From Hybos culiciformis (Eukaryota; Arthropoda; Insecta; Diptera; Hybotidae): a stretch of DNA of 64,000 nt. Positions within the stretch are counted from its first letter, which is position 1. Every line of letters begins with the position of its first letter. Of this stretch, positions 46,556-60,800 are shown one piece after another. The notes under the pieces are model-generated. The model was not told the origin of the DNA. It made no database searches and worked only from the letters and a program-made list of their open reading frames with translations. The stretch covers positions 186,001 to 250,000 of the forward strand of contig CAXFZM010000209.1 in assembly GCA_964007475.1 (NCBI GenBank), given 5' to 3'. A program made the position numbers and the translations under genes.

Positions 46556-49500
46556 CAAAAACCAAAAAATATTTTCTAAAACAATTTTTTTTAGATTAAA
46601 ATTCACAAAATTACGCTTCTTTTGGCATTTAAAAAATTGAAATCGATGCACTGGTTCGCGAGCTATGAGCTCTCAAAGTTGAGAAAGAAAATTTTACATA
46701 TTTAGTATGAAAAAATCGCCTTTCGACTCTAGCTCAAAAACCAAAAAATATTTTCTAAAACAATTTTTTTTTAGATTAAAATTCATAAAATTACGCTTCT
46801 TTTGGCATTTAAAAAATTAAAATCGATGCACTCGTTCGCGAGCTATGAGCTCTCAAAGTTGAGAAAGAAAATTTTACATATTTAGTATGAAAAAATCGCC
46901 TTTCGACGGTTTTTAGGCTCTAGCTCAAAAACCAAAAAATATTTTCTAAAACAATTTTTTTTTAGAAAAAAAAAATTCATGAAATTACGCTTCTTTTGGC
47001 GTTAAAAAAATTAAAATCGATGCACTGGTTCGCGAGCTATGAGCTCTCAAAGTTGAGAAAGAAAATTTTACTTTTTTAGTATGAAAAAATCGCCTTTCGA
47101 CGGTTTTTAGGCTCTAGCTCAAAAAACAAAAAATATTTTATTAAACAATTTTTTTTTAGATTAAAATTCATAAAATTACGCTTCTTTTGGCATTTAAAAA
47201 ATTAAAATCGATGCACTGGTTCGCGAGCTATGAGCTCTCAAAGTTGTGAAAGAAAATTTTACAAATTTAGTATGAAAAAATCGCCTTTCGACGGTTTTTA
47301 GGCTCTAGCTCAAAAACCAAAAAATATTTTCTAAAACAATTTATTTTAGATTAAAATTCATAAAATTACGCTTCTTTTGGCATTTAAAAAATTAAAATCG
47401 ATGCACTGGTTCGCGAGCTATGAGCTCTCAAAGTTGACAAAGAAAATTTTACTTTTTTAGTATGAAAAAATCGCCTTTCGACGGTTTTTAGGCTCTAGCT
47501 CAAAAACCAAAAAATATTTTCTAAAACAATTTTTTTTAGATTAAAATTCATAAAATTACGCTTCTTTTGGCATTTAAAAAATTAAAATCGATGCACTAGT
47601 TCGCGAGCTATGAGCTCTGAAAATTGAGAAAGAAAATTTTACATATTTAGTATGAAAAAATCACCTTTCGACGGTTTTTAGCCTCTAGCTCAAAAACCAA
47701 AAAAATATTTTCTAAAACAATTTTTTTTTAGATTAAAATTCATAAAATTACGCTTCTTTTGGCATTTAAAAAATTAAATTCGATGCAATCTCAAAGTTGA
47801 GAAAGAAAATTTTACATATTTAGTACGAAAAAATCGCCTTTCGACGGTTTTTAGGCTCTAGCTCAAAAACCAAAAAATATTTTCTAAAACAATTTTTTTT
47901 TAGATTAAAATTCATAAAATTACGCTTCTTTTGGCATTAAAAAAATTAAAATGGATGCACTGGTTCGCGAGCTATGAGCTCTAAAATTTGAGAAAGAAAA
48001 TTTTACATATTTAGTATGAAAAAATCGCCTTTCGACGGTTTTTAGGCTCTAGCTCAAAAACCAAAAAATATTTTCTAAAACAATTTTTTTTTAGATTAAA
48101 ATTCATAAAATTACGCTTCTTTTGGCATTTAAAAAATTAAAATCGATGCACTGGTTCGCGAGCTATGAGCTCTCAAAGTTGAGAAAGAAAATTTGACATA
48201 TTTAGTATGAAAAAATCGCCTTTCGACGGTTTTTAGGCTCTAGCTCAAAAACCAAAAAATATTTTATAAAACAATTTTTTTTTTAATTAAAATTCATAAA
48301 ATTACGCTTGTTTTGGCATTTAAAAAATTAAAATCGATGCACTGGTTCCCGAGCTATGAGCTCTCAAAGTTGAGAAAGAAAATTTTACATATTTAGTATG
48401 AAAAAATCGCCTTTCGACGGTTTGTAGACTCTAGCTCAAAAACCAAAAAATATTTTCTAAAACAATTTTTTTTTAGATTAAAATTCATAAAATGATGCTT
48501 CTTTTGGCATTTAAAAAATTAAAATCTATGCACTGGTTCGCGAGCTATGAGCTCTCAAAGTTGAGAAAGAAAATTTTACATATTTAGTATGAAAAAATCG
48601 CCTTTTGACTCTAGCTCAAAAACCAAAAAATATTTTCTAAAACAATTTTTTTTTTAGATTAAAATACATAAAATTACGCTTCTTTTGGCATTTAAAAAAT
48701 TAAAGTCGATGCACTGGTTCGCGAGCTATGAGCTCTCAAAGTTGAGAAAGAAAATTTTACATATTTAGTATGAAAAAATCGCCTTTCGACGGTTTTTAGA
48801 CTCTAGCTCAAAAACCAAAAAATATTTTCTAAAACAATTTTTTTTTAGATTAAAATTCATAAAATGATGCTTCTTTTGGCATTTAAAAAATTAAAATCTA
48901 TGCACTGGTTCGCGAGCTATGAGCTCTCAAAGTTGAGAAAGAAAATTTTACATATTTAGTATGAAAAAATCGCCTTTTGACTCTAGCTCAAAAACCAAAA
49001 AATATTTTCTAAAACAATTTTGTTTTAGATTAAAATTGATAAAATTACGCTTCTTTTGGCATTTAAAAAATTAAAATCGATGCACTGGTTCGCGAGCTAT
49101 GAGCTCTCAAAGTTGAGAAAGAAAATTTTACATATTTAGTATGGAAAAATCGCCTTTCGACGGTTTTTAGGCTCTAGCTCAAAAACCAAAAAATATTTTT
49201 TAAAACAATTTTTTTTTAGATTAAAATTCATAAAATTACGCTTGTTTTGGCATTTTAAAAAATTAAAATCGATGCACTGGTTCGCGAGCTATGAGCTCTC
49301 AAAGTTGAGAAAGAAAATTTTACATATTTAGTATGAAAAAATCGCCTTTCGACGGTTTTTAGGCTCTAGCTCAAAAACCAAAAAATATTTTCTAAAACAA
49401 TTTTTTTTTAGATTAAAATTCATAAAATTTTGCTTCTTTTGGCATTTAAAAAATTTAAATCGATGCACTGGTTCTCGAGCTATGAGCTCTCAAAGTTGAG

Positions 49501-52500
49501 AAAGAAAATTTTACATATTTAGTATGAAAAAATCGCCTTTCGAAGGTTTTTAGGCTCTAGCTCAAAAACCAAAAAATATTTTCTAAAACAATTTTTTTTT
49601 AGATTAAAATTCATAAAATTATGCTTCTTTTGGCATTTAAAAAATTAAAATCTATGCACTGGTTCGCGAGCTATGAGCTCTCAAAGTTGAGAAAGAAAGT
49701 TTTACATATTTAGTATGAAAAAATCGCCTTTCGACTCTAGCCCAAAAACCAAAAAATATTTTCTAAAACAATTTTGTTATAGATTAAAATTCATAAAATT
49801 ACGCTTCTTTTGGCGTTTAAAAAATTAAAATCGATTCACTGGTTCGCGAGATATGAGCTCTCAAAGTTGAGAAAGAAAATTTTACATATTTAGTATGGAA
49901 AAATCGCCTTTCGACGGTTTTTAGGCTCTAGCTCAAAAACCTAAAAATATTTTCTAAAACAATTTTTTTTTTAGATTAAAATTCATAAAATTACGCTTCT
50001 TTTGGCATTTAAAAAATTTAAATCGATGCACTGGTTCGCGAGCTATGAGCTCTCAAAGTTGAGAAAGAAAATTTTAGATATTTAGTATGAAAAAATCGCC
50101 TTTCGACGGTTTTTAGGCTCTAGCTCAAAAACCAAAAAATATTTTCTAAAACAATTTTTTTTTAGATTAAAATTCATAAAATTACGCTTCTTTTGACATT
50201 AAAAAAATTAAAATCGATGCACTGGTTCGCGAGCTATGAGCTCTCAAAGTTGAGAAAGAAAATTTTACTTTTTTAGTATGAAAAAATCGCCTTTCGACGG
50301 TTTTTAGGCTCTAGCTCAGAACAAAAAAAATATTTTATAAAACAATTTTTTTTTAGATTAAAATTCATAAAATTACGCTTCTTTTGGCATTTAAAAATTA
50401 AAATCGATGCACTGGTTCGCGAGCTATGAGCTCTCAAAGTTGAGAAAGAAAATTTTACATATTTAGTATGAAAAAATCGCCTTTCGACGGTTTTTAGGCT
50501 CTAGCTCAAAAACCAAAAAATATTTTCTAAAACAATTTTTTTTAGATTAAAATTCATAAAATTACGCTTCTTTTGGCATTTAAAAAATTAAAATCGATGC
50601 ACTGGTTCGCGAGCTATGAGCTCTCAAAGTTGAGTAAGAAAATTTTACTTTTTTAGTATGAAAAAATCGCCTTTCGACGGTTTTCAGGCTCTAGCTCAAA
50701 AACCAAAAAATATTTTATAAAACAATTTTTTTTTAGATTAAAGTTCATAAAATTACGCTTCTTTTGGCATTTAAAAAATTAAAATCGATGCACTGATTCG
50801 CCAGCTATGAGCTCTCAAAGTTGAGAAAGAAAATTTTACATATTTAGTATGAAAAAATCGCCTTTCGACGGTTTTTAGGCTCTAGCTCAAAAACCAAAAA
50901 ATATTTTATAAAACAATCTTTTTTTATATTAAAATTCATAAAATTACGCTTCTTTTGGCATTTAAAAAATTAAAATCGAGGCACTGGTTCGCGAGCTATG
51001 AGGTCTCAAAGTTGAGAAAGAAAATTTTACATATTTAGTATGAAAAAATCGCCTTTCGACGGTTTTTAGGCCAAAAAAACCAAAAAATATTTTCTAAAAC
51101 AATTTTTTTTTAGATTAAAATTCATAAAATTACGCTTCTTTTGGCATTTAAAAAATTAAAATCGATGCACTGGTTCGCGAGCTATGAGCTCTCAAAATTG
51201 AGAAAGAAAATTTTACATATTTAGTATGAAAAAATCACCTTTCGACGGTTTTTAGGCTCTATCTCAAAAACCAAAAAATATTTTCTAAAACAATTTTTTT
51301 TTAGATTAAAATTCATAAAATTACGCTTCTTTTGGCATTTAAAAAATTAAAATCGATGCACTGGTTCGCGAGCTATGAGCTCTCAAAGTTGAGAAAGAAA
51401 ATTTTACATATTTAGTACGAAAAATCGCCTTTCGACGGTTTTTAGGCTCTAGCTCAAAAACCAAAAAATATTTTCTAAATGAATTTTTTTTTATATTAAA
51501 ATTCATAAAATTACGCTTCTTTTGGCATTTAAAAATTAAAATCGATGCACTGGTTCGCGAGCTATGAGCTCTCAAAGTTGAGAAAGAAAATTTTACATAT
51601 TTAGTATGTAAAAATCGCCTTTCGACGGTTTTTAGGCTCTAGCTCAAAAACCAAAAAATATTTTATAAAACAATTTTTTTTTAGATTAAAATTCATAAAA
51701 TTACGCTTCTTTTGGCATTTAAAAAATTAAAATCGAAGCACTGGTTCGCGAGCTATGAGCTCTCAAAGTTGAGAAAGAAAATTTTACATATTTAGTATGA
51801 AAAAAACGCCTTTCGACGGTTTTTAGGCTCTAGCTCAAAAACCAAAAAATATTTTATAAAACAATTTTTTTAGATTAAAATTCATAAAATTACGCTTCTT
51901 TTGGCATTTAAAAAATTAAAATCGATGCACTGGTTCGCGAGCTATGAGCTCTCAAAGTTGAGAAAGAAAATTTTACATATTTAGTATGAAAAAATCGCCT
52001 TGCGACGATTTTTAGGCTCTAGCTCAAAAACCAAAAAATATTTTATAAAACAATTTTTTTAGATTAAAATTCATAAAATTACGCTTCTTTTGGCATTTAA
52101 AAAATTAAAATCGATGCACTGATTCGCGAGCTATGAGCTCTCAAAGTTGAGAAAGAAAATTTTACATATTTAGTATGAAAAAATCGCCTTTCGACGGTTT
52201 TTAGGCTCTAGCTCAAAAACCAAAAAATATTTTCTAAATCAATTTTTTTTTAGATTAAAATTCATAAAATTACGCTTCTTTTGGCATTTAAAATCGATGC
52301 ACTGGTTCGCGAGCTATGAGCTCTCAAAGTTGAGAAAGAAACTTTTACATATTTAGTACGAAAAAATCGCCTTTCGACGGTTTTTAGGCTCTAGCTCAAA
52401 AACCAAAAAATATTTTCTAAAACAATTTTTTTTTAGATTAAAATTCATAAAATTACGCTTGTTTTGGCATTTAAAAAATTAAAATCGATGCACTTGTTCG

Positions 52501-54839
52501 CGAGCTATGAGCTCTCAAAGTTGAGAAAGAAAATTTTACATATTTAGTACGAAAAAATCGCCTTTCGACGGTTTTTAGGCTCTAGCTCAAAAACCAAAAA
52601 ACATATTTTAAAACAATTTTTTTTTTAGATTAAAATACATAAAATTACGCTTCTTTTGGCATTTAAAAAATTAAAGTCGATGCACTGGTTCGCGAGCTAT
52701 GAGCTCTCAAAGTTGAGAAAGAAAATTTTACATATTTAGTATGAAAAAATCGCCTTTCGACGGTTTTTAGGCTCTAGCTCAAAAACCAAAAAATATTTTA
52801 TAAAACAATTTTTTTTAGATTAAAATTCATAAAATTACGCTTCTTTTGGCATTAAAAAAATTAAAATCGATGCACTGGTTCGCGAGCTATGAGCTCTCAA
52901 AGTTGAGAAAGAAAATTTTACTTTTTTAGTATGAAAAAATCGCCTTTCGACGGTTTTTAGGCTCTAGCTCAGAAAGCAAAAAATATTTTATAAAACAATT
53001 TTTTTTAGATTAAAATTCATAAAATTACGCTTCTTTTGGCATTTAAAAAATTAAAATCGATGCACTGGTTCGCGAGCTATGAGCTCTCAAAGTTGAGAAA
53101 GAAAATTTTACATATTTAGTATGAAAAAATCGCCTTTCGACGGTTTTTAGGCTCTAGCTCAAAAACCAAAAAATATTTTATAAAACAATTTTTTTTTAGA
53201 TTAAAATTCATAAAATTACGCTTCTTTTGGCATTTAAAAAATTAAAATCGATGCACTGATTCGCGAGCTATGAGCTCTCAAAGTTGAGAAAGAAAATTTT
53301 ACATATTTAGTATGAAAAAATCGACTTTCGACGGTTTTTAGGCTCTAGCTCAAAAACCAAAAAATATTTTCTAAAACAATTTTTTTTAGATTAAAATTCA
53401 TAAAATTACGCTTCTTTTGGCATTTAAAAAATTAAAATCGATGCACTGGTTCGCGAGCTATGAGCTCTCAAAGTTGAGTAAGAAAATTTTACTTTTTTAG
53501 TATGAAAAAATCGCCTTTCGACGGTTTTCAGGCTCTAGCTCAAAAACCAAAAAATATTTTATAAAACAATTTTTTTTTAGATTAAAATTCATAAAATTAC
53601 GCTTCTTTTGGCATTTAAAAAATTAAAATCGATGCACTGATTCGCGAGCTATGAGCTCTCAAATTTGAGAAAGAAAATTTTACATATTTAGTATGAAAAA
53701 ATCGACTTTCGACGGTTTTTAGGCTCTAGCTCAAAAACCAAAAAATATTTTATAAAACAATTTTTTTTTAGATTAAAATTCATAAAATTACGCTTCTTTT
53801 GGCATTTAAAAAATTAAAATCGAGGCACTGGTTCGCGAGCTATGAGCTCTCAAAGTTGAGAAAGAAAATTTTACATATTTAGTATGAAAAAATCGACTTT
53901 CGACGGTTTTTAGGCTCTAGCTCAAAAACCAAAAAATATTTTATAAAACAATTTTTTTTTAGATTAAAATTCATAAAATTACGCTTCTTTTGGCATTTAA
54001 AAAATTAAAATCGATGCACTGATTCGCGAGCTATGAGGTCTCAAAGTTGAGAAAGAAAATTTTACAAATTTAGTATGAAAAAATCGCCTTTCGACGGTTT
54101 TTAGGCTCTAGCTCACAAACCAAAAAATATTTTCTAAAACAATTTTTTTTTAGATTAAAATTCATAAAATTACGCTTCTTTTGGCATTTAAAATCGATGC
54201 ACTGGTTCGCGAGCTATGAGCTCTCAAAGTTGAGAAAGAAACTTTTACATATTTAGTACGAAAAAATCGCCTTTCGACGGTTTTTAGGCTCTAGCTCAAA
54301 AACCAAAAAATATTTTCTAAAACAATTTTTTTTAGATTAAAATTCATAAAATTACGCTTGTTTTGGCATTTAAAAAATTAAAATCGATGCACTTGTTCGC
54401 GAGCTATGAGCTCTCAAAGTTGAGAAAGAAAATTTTACATATTTAGTACGAAAAAATCGCCTTTCGACGGTTTTTAGGCTCTAGCTCAAAAACCAAAAAA
54501 CATATTTTAAAACTATTTTTTTTTTGATTAAAATACATAAAATTACGCTTCTTTTGGCATTTAAAGAATTAAAGTCGATGCACTGGTTCGCGAGCTATGA
54601 GCTCTCAAAGTTGAGAAAGAAAATTTTACATATTTAGTATGAAAAAATATCCTTTTAGGCTCTAGCTCAAAAACCAAAAAATATTTTCTAAAACAATTTT
54701 TTTTAGATTAAAATTCATAAAATTACGCTTCTTTTGGCATTTAAAAAATTAAAATCGATGCACTGGTTCGCGAGCTATGAGCTCTCAAAGTTGAGAAAGA
54801 CAATTTTACATATTTAGTATGAAAAAATCGCCTTTGGAC

Positions 54840-57800
54840 GGTTTTTAGGCTCTAGCTCAAAAACCAAAAAATATTTTATAAAACAATTTTTTTTTAGATT
54901 AAAATTCATAAAATTACGCTTCTTTTGGCATTTAAAAAATTAAAATGATGCACTGGTTCGCGAGCTATGAGCTCTCAAAGTTGAGAAAGAAAATTTTACA
55001 TATTTAGTATGAAAAAATCGCCTTTCGACGGTTTTTAGGCTCTAGCTCAAAAACCAAAAAATATTTTCTAAAACAATTTTTTTTAGATTAAAATTCATAA
55101 AATTACGCTTCTTTTGGCATTTAAAAAATTAAAATGATGCACTGGTTCGCGAGCTATGAGCTCTCAAAGTTGAGTAAGAAAATTTTACTTTTTTAGTATG
55201 AAAAAATCGCCTTTCGACGGTTTTCAGGCTCTAGCTCAAAAACCAAAAAATATTTTATAAAACAATTTTTTTTAGATTAAAATTCATAAAATTACGCTTC
55301 TTTTGGCATTTAAAAAATTAAAATCGATGCACTGATTCGCGAGCTATGAGCTCTCAAAGTTGAGAAAGAAAATTTTACATATTTAGTGTGAAAAAATCGC
55401 CTTTCGACGGTTTTTAGGCTCTAGCTCAAAAACCAAAAAATATTTTATAAAACAATTTTTTTTTAGATTAAAATTCATAAAATTACGCTTCTTTTGGCAT
55501 TTAAAAAATTAAAATCGAGGCACTGGTTCGCGAGCTATGAGCTCTCAAAGTTGAGTAAGAAAATTTTACTTTTTTAGTATGAAAAAATCGCCTTTCGACG
55601 GTTTTCAGGCTCTAGCTCAAAAACCAAAAACTATTTTATAAAACAATTTTTTTTTAGATTAAAATTCATAAAATTACGCTTCTTTTGGCATTTAAAAAAT
55701 TAAAATCGAGGCACTGGTTCGCGAGCTATGAGCTCTCAAAGTTGAGTAAGAAAATTTTACTTTTTTAGTATGAAAAAATCGCCTTTCGACGGTTTTCAGG
55801 CTCTAGCTCAAAAACCAAAAAATATTTTATAAAACAATTTTTTTTTAGATTAAAATTCATAAAATTACGCTTCTTTTGGCATTTAAAAAATTAAAATCGA
55901 GGCACTGATTCGCGAGCTATGAGCTCTCAAAGTTGAGAAAGACAATTTTACATATTTAGTATGAAAAAATCGCCTTTGGACGGTTTTTAGGCTCTAGCTC
56001 AAAAACCAAAAAATATTTTCTAAAACAATTTTTTTTTAGATTAAAATTCATAAAATTACGCTTCTTTTGGCATTTAAAAATTAAAATCGATGCACTGGTT
56101 CGCGAGCTATGAGCTCTCAAAGTTGAGAAAGAAAATTTTACATATTTAGTATGAAAAAATCGCCTTTCGACGGTTTTTAGGCTCTAGCTCAAAAACCAAA
56201 AAATATTTTCTAAAACAATTTTTTTTAGATTAAAATTCATAAAATTACGCTTTTTTTGGCATTTAAAAAATTAAAATGATGAACTGGTTCGCGAGCTATG
56301 AGCTCTCAAAGTTGAGTAAGAAAATTTTACTTTTTTAGTATGAAAAAATCACCTTTCGACGGTTTTCAGGCTCTAGCTCAAAAACCAAAAAATATTTTAT
56401 AAAACAATTTTTTTTAGATTAAAATTCATAAAATTACGCTTCTTTTGGCATTTAAAAAATTAAAATCGATGCACTGATTCGCGAGCTATGAGCTCTCAAA
56501 GTTGAGAAAGAAAATTTTACATATTTAGTGTGAAAAAATCGCCTTTCGACGGTTTTTAGGCTCTAGCTCAAAAACCAAAAAATATTTTATAAAACAATTT
56601 TTTTTTAGATTAAAATTCATAAAATTACGCTTCTTTTGGCATTTAAAAAATTAAAATCGAGGCACTGGTTCGCGAGCTATGAGCTCTCAAAGTTGAGAAA
56701 GAAAATTTTACATATTTAGTATGAAAAAATCGCCTTTCGACGGTTTGTAGGCTCTTGCTCAAAAACCAAAAAATATTTTCTAAAACAATTTTTTTTTAGA
56801 TTAAAATTCATAAAATTACGCTTCTTTTGGCATTTAAAAAATTAAAATCGATGCACTGGTTCGCGAGCTATGAGCTCTCAAATTTGAGAAAGAAAATTTT
56901 ACATATTTAGTATGAAAAAATCACCTTTCGACGGTTTTTAGGCTCTATCTCAAAAACCAAAAAATATTTTCTAAAACAATTTTTTTTTAGATTAAAATTC
57001 ATAATATTACGCTTCTTTTGGCATTTAAAAAATTAAAATCGATGCACTGGTTCGCGAGCTATGAGCTCTCAAAGTTGAGAACGAAAATTTTACATATTTA
57101 GTACGAAAAATCGCCTTTCGACGGTTTTTAGGCTCTAGCTCAAAAACCAAAAAATATTTTCTAAAACAATTTTTTTTTAGATTAAAATTCATAAAATTGC
57201 GCTTCTTTTGGCATTTAAAAATTAAAATCGATGCACTGGTTCGCGAGCTATGAGCTCTCAAAGTTGAGAAAGAAAATTTGACATATTTAGTATGAAAAAA
57301 TCGCCTTTCGACGGTTTTTAGGCTCTAGCTCAAAAACCAAAAAATATTTTATAAAACAATTTTTTTTTAGATTAAAATTCATAAAATTACGCTTCTTTTG
57401 GCATTTAAAAAATTAAAATCGATGCACTGGTTCGCGAGCTATGAGCTCTCAAAGTTGAGAAAGAAAATTTTACATATTTAGTATGAAAAAATCGCCTTTC
57501 GACGGTTTTTAGGCTCTAGCTCAAAAACCAAAAAATATTTTATAAAACAATTTTTTTTAGATTAAAATTCATAAAATTACGCTTCTTTTGGCATTTAAAA
57601 AATTAAAATCGATGCACTGGTTCGCGAGCTATGAGCTCTCAAAGTTGAGAAAGAAAATGTTACATATTTAGTATGAAAAAATCGCCTGTCGACGGTTTTT
57701 AGGCTCTAGCTCAAAAACCAAAAAATATTTTATAAAACAATTTTTTTTGTAGATTAAAATTCATAAAATTACGCTTCTTTTGGCATTTAAAAAATTAAAA

Positions 57801-60800
57801 TCGATGCACTGATTCGCGAGCTATGAGCTCTCAAAGTTGAGAAAGAAAATTTTACATATTTAGTATGAAAAAATCGCCTTTCGACGGTTTTTAGGCTCTA
57901 GCTCAAAAACCAAAAAATATTTTCTAAAACAATTTTTTTTTAGATTAAAATTCATAAAATTACGCTTCTTTTGGCATTTAAAATCGATGCACTGGTTCGC
58001 GAGCTATGAGCTCTCAAAGTTGAGAAAGAAACTTTTACATATTTAGTACGAAAAAATTGCCTTTCGACGGTTTTTAGGCTCTAGCTCAAAAACCAAAAAA
58101 TATTTTCTAAAACAATTTTTTTTTAGATTAAAATTCATAAAATTACGCTTGTTTTGGCATTTAAAAAATTAAAATCGATGCACTTGTTCGCGAGCTATGA
58201 GCTCTCAAAGTTGAGAAAGAAAATTTTACATATTTAGTACGAAAAAATCGCCTTTCGACGGTTTTTAGGCTCTAGCTCAAAAATCAAAAAACATATTTTA
58301 AAACAATTTTTTTTTTAGATTAAAATTCATAAAATGACGCTTCTTTTGGCATTTAAAAAATTAAAATCGATGCACTGATTCGCGAGCTATGAGCTCTCAA
58401 AGTTGAGAAAGAAAATTTTACATATTTAGTATGAAAAAACATCCTTTCGACGGTTTTTAGGCTCTAGCTCAAAAACCAAAAAATATTTTATAAAACAATT
58501 TTTTTTTAGATTAAAATTCATAAAATTACGCTTCTTTTGGCATTTAAAAAATTAAAATGATGCACTGGTTCGCGAGCTATGAGCTCTCAAAGTTGAGAAA
58601 GAAAATTTTACATATTTAGTATGAAAAAATCGCCTTTCGACGGTTTTTAGGCTCTAGCTCAAAAACCAAAAAATATTTTCTAAAACAATTTTTTTTAGAT
58701 TAAAATTCATAAAATTACGCTTCTTTTGGCATTTAAAAAATTAAAATGATGCACTGGTTCGCGAGCTATGAGCTCTCAAAGTTGAGTAAGAAAATTTTAC
58801 TTTTTTAGTATGAAAAAATCGCCTTTCGAAGGTTTTCAGGCTCTAGCTCAAAAACCAAAAAATATTTTATAAAACAATTTTTTTTAGATTAAAATTCATA
58901 AAATTACGCTTCTTTTGGCATTTAAAAAATTAAAATCGATGCACTGATTCGCGAGCTATGAGCTCTCAAAGTTGAGAAAGAAAATTTTACATATTTAGTG
59001 TGAAAAAATCGCCTTTCGACGGTTTTTAGGCTCTAGCTCAAAAACCAAAAAATATTTTATAAAACAATTTTTTTTTAGATTAAAATTCATAAAATTACGC
59101 TTCTTTTGGCATTTAAAAAATTAAAATCGAGGCACTGGTTCGCGAGCTATGAGCTCTCAAAGTTGAGTAAGAAAATTTTACTTTTTTAGTATGAAAAAAT
59201 CGCCTTTCGACGGTTTTCAGGCTCTAGCTCAAAAACCAAAAAATATTTTATAAAACAATTTTTTTTTAGATTAAAATTCATAAAATTACGCTTCTTTTGG
59301 CATTTAAAAAATTAAAATCGAGGCACTGGTTCGCGAGCTATGAGCTCTCAAAGTTGAGTAAGAAAATTTTACTTTTTTAGTATGAAAAAATCGCCTTTCG
59401 ACGGTTTTCAGGCTCTAGCTCAAAAACCAAAAAATATTTTATAAAACAATTTTTTTTTAGATTAAAATTCATAAAATTACGCTTCTTTTAACATTTAAAA
59501 AATTAAAATCGAGGCACTGATTCGCGAGCTATGAGCTCTCAAAGTTGAGAAAGACAATTTTACATATTTAGTATGAAAAAATCGCCTTTGGACGGTTTTT
59601 AGGCTCTAGCTCAAAAACCAAAAAATATTTTCTAAAACAATTTTTTTTTAGATTAAAATTCATAAAATTACGCTTCTTTTGGCATTTAAAAATTAAAATC
59701 GATGCACTGGTTCGCGAGCTATGAGCTCTCAAAGTTGAGAAAGAAACTTTTACATATTTAGTATGAAAAAATCGCCTTTCGACGGTTTTTAGGCTCTAGC
59801 TCAAAAACCAAAAAATATTTTCTAAAACAATTTTTTTTAGATTAAAATTCATAAAATTACGCTTCTTTTGGCATTTAAAAAATTAAAATGATGCACTGGT
59901 TCGCGAGCTATGAGCTCTCAAAGTTGAGTAAGAAAATTTTACTTTTTTAGTATGAAAAAATCGCCTTTCGACGGTTTTCAGGCTCTAGCTCAAAAACCAA
60001 AAAATATTTTATAAAACAATTTTTTTTAGATTAAAATTCATAAAATTACGCTTCTTTTGGCATTTAAAAAATTAAAATCGATGCACTGATTCGCGAGCTA
60101 TGAGCTCTCAAAGTTGAGAAAGAAAATTTTACATATTTAGTGTGAAAAAATCGCCTTTCGACGGTTTTTAGGCTCTAGCTCAAAAACCAAAAAATATTTT
60201 ATAAAACAATTTTTTTTTAGATTAAAATTCATAAAATTACGCTTCTTTTGGCATTTAAAAAATTAAAATCGAGGCACTGGTTCGCGAGCTATGAGCTCTC
60301 AAAGTTGAGAAAGAAAATTTTACATATTTAGTATGAAAAAATCGCCTTTCGACGGTTTGTAGGCTCTTGCTCAAAAACCAAAAAATATTTTCTAAAACAA
60401 TTTTTTTTTAGATTAAAATTCATAAAATTACGCTTCTTTTGGCATTTAAAAAATTAAAATCGATGCACTGGTTCGCGAGCTATGAGCTCTCAAATTTGAG
60501 AAAGAAAATTTTACATATTTAGTATGAAAAAATCACCTTTCGACGGTTTTTAGGCTCTATCTCAAAAACCAAAAAATATTTTCTAAAACAATTTTTTTTT
60601 AGATTTAAATTCATAATATTACGCTTCTTTTGGCATTTAAAAAATTAAAATCGATGCACTGGTTCGCGAGCTATGAGCTCTCAAATTTGAGAACGAAAAT
60701 TTTACATATTTAGTACGAAAAATCGCCTTTCGACGGTTTTTAGGCTCTAGCTCAAAAACCAAAAAATATTTTCTAAAACAATTTTTTTTTAGATTAAAAT

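Larger units (their letters stand above)
39229..52850 (+). repeat. Higher-order repeat of about 6.8 kb, two units (7.3 kb with hAT)
   Basis: CTCTAGATC occurs at 39229 and 46025 (6796 bp apart). Beyond the hAT insertion the offset becomes about 7319 and then 7316 bp: the core-deleted monomer lies near 40461 and 47780, CAGAACAAAA at 43001 and 50317, and CATATTTTAAAAC near 45284 and 52602. The difference from 6796 equals the 515-bp hAT plus its 8-bp target duplication. The match is locally rearranged between 41100-41700 and 48400-49150, and is lost near 52850. Confidence 0.82.

Noticed and set aside
46399..46599. 66-codon plus-strand open frame across the hAT right end
   Set aside because: It starts at GTG, not ATG, inside the transposase fossil and runs through the inverted repeat into satellite. 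The first part is annotated as a pseudogene; the rest is fortuitous.
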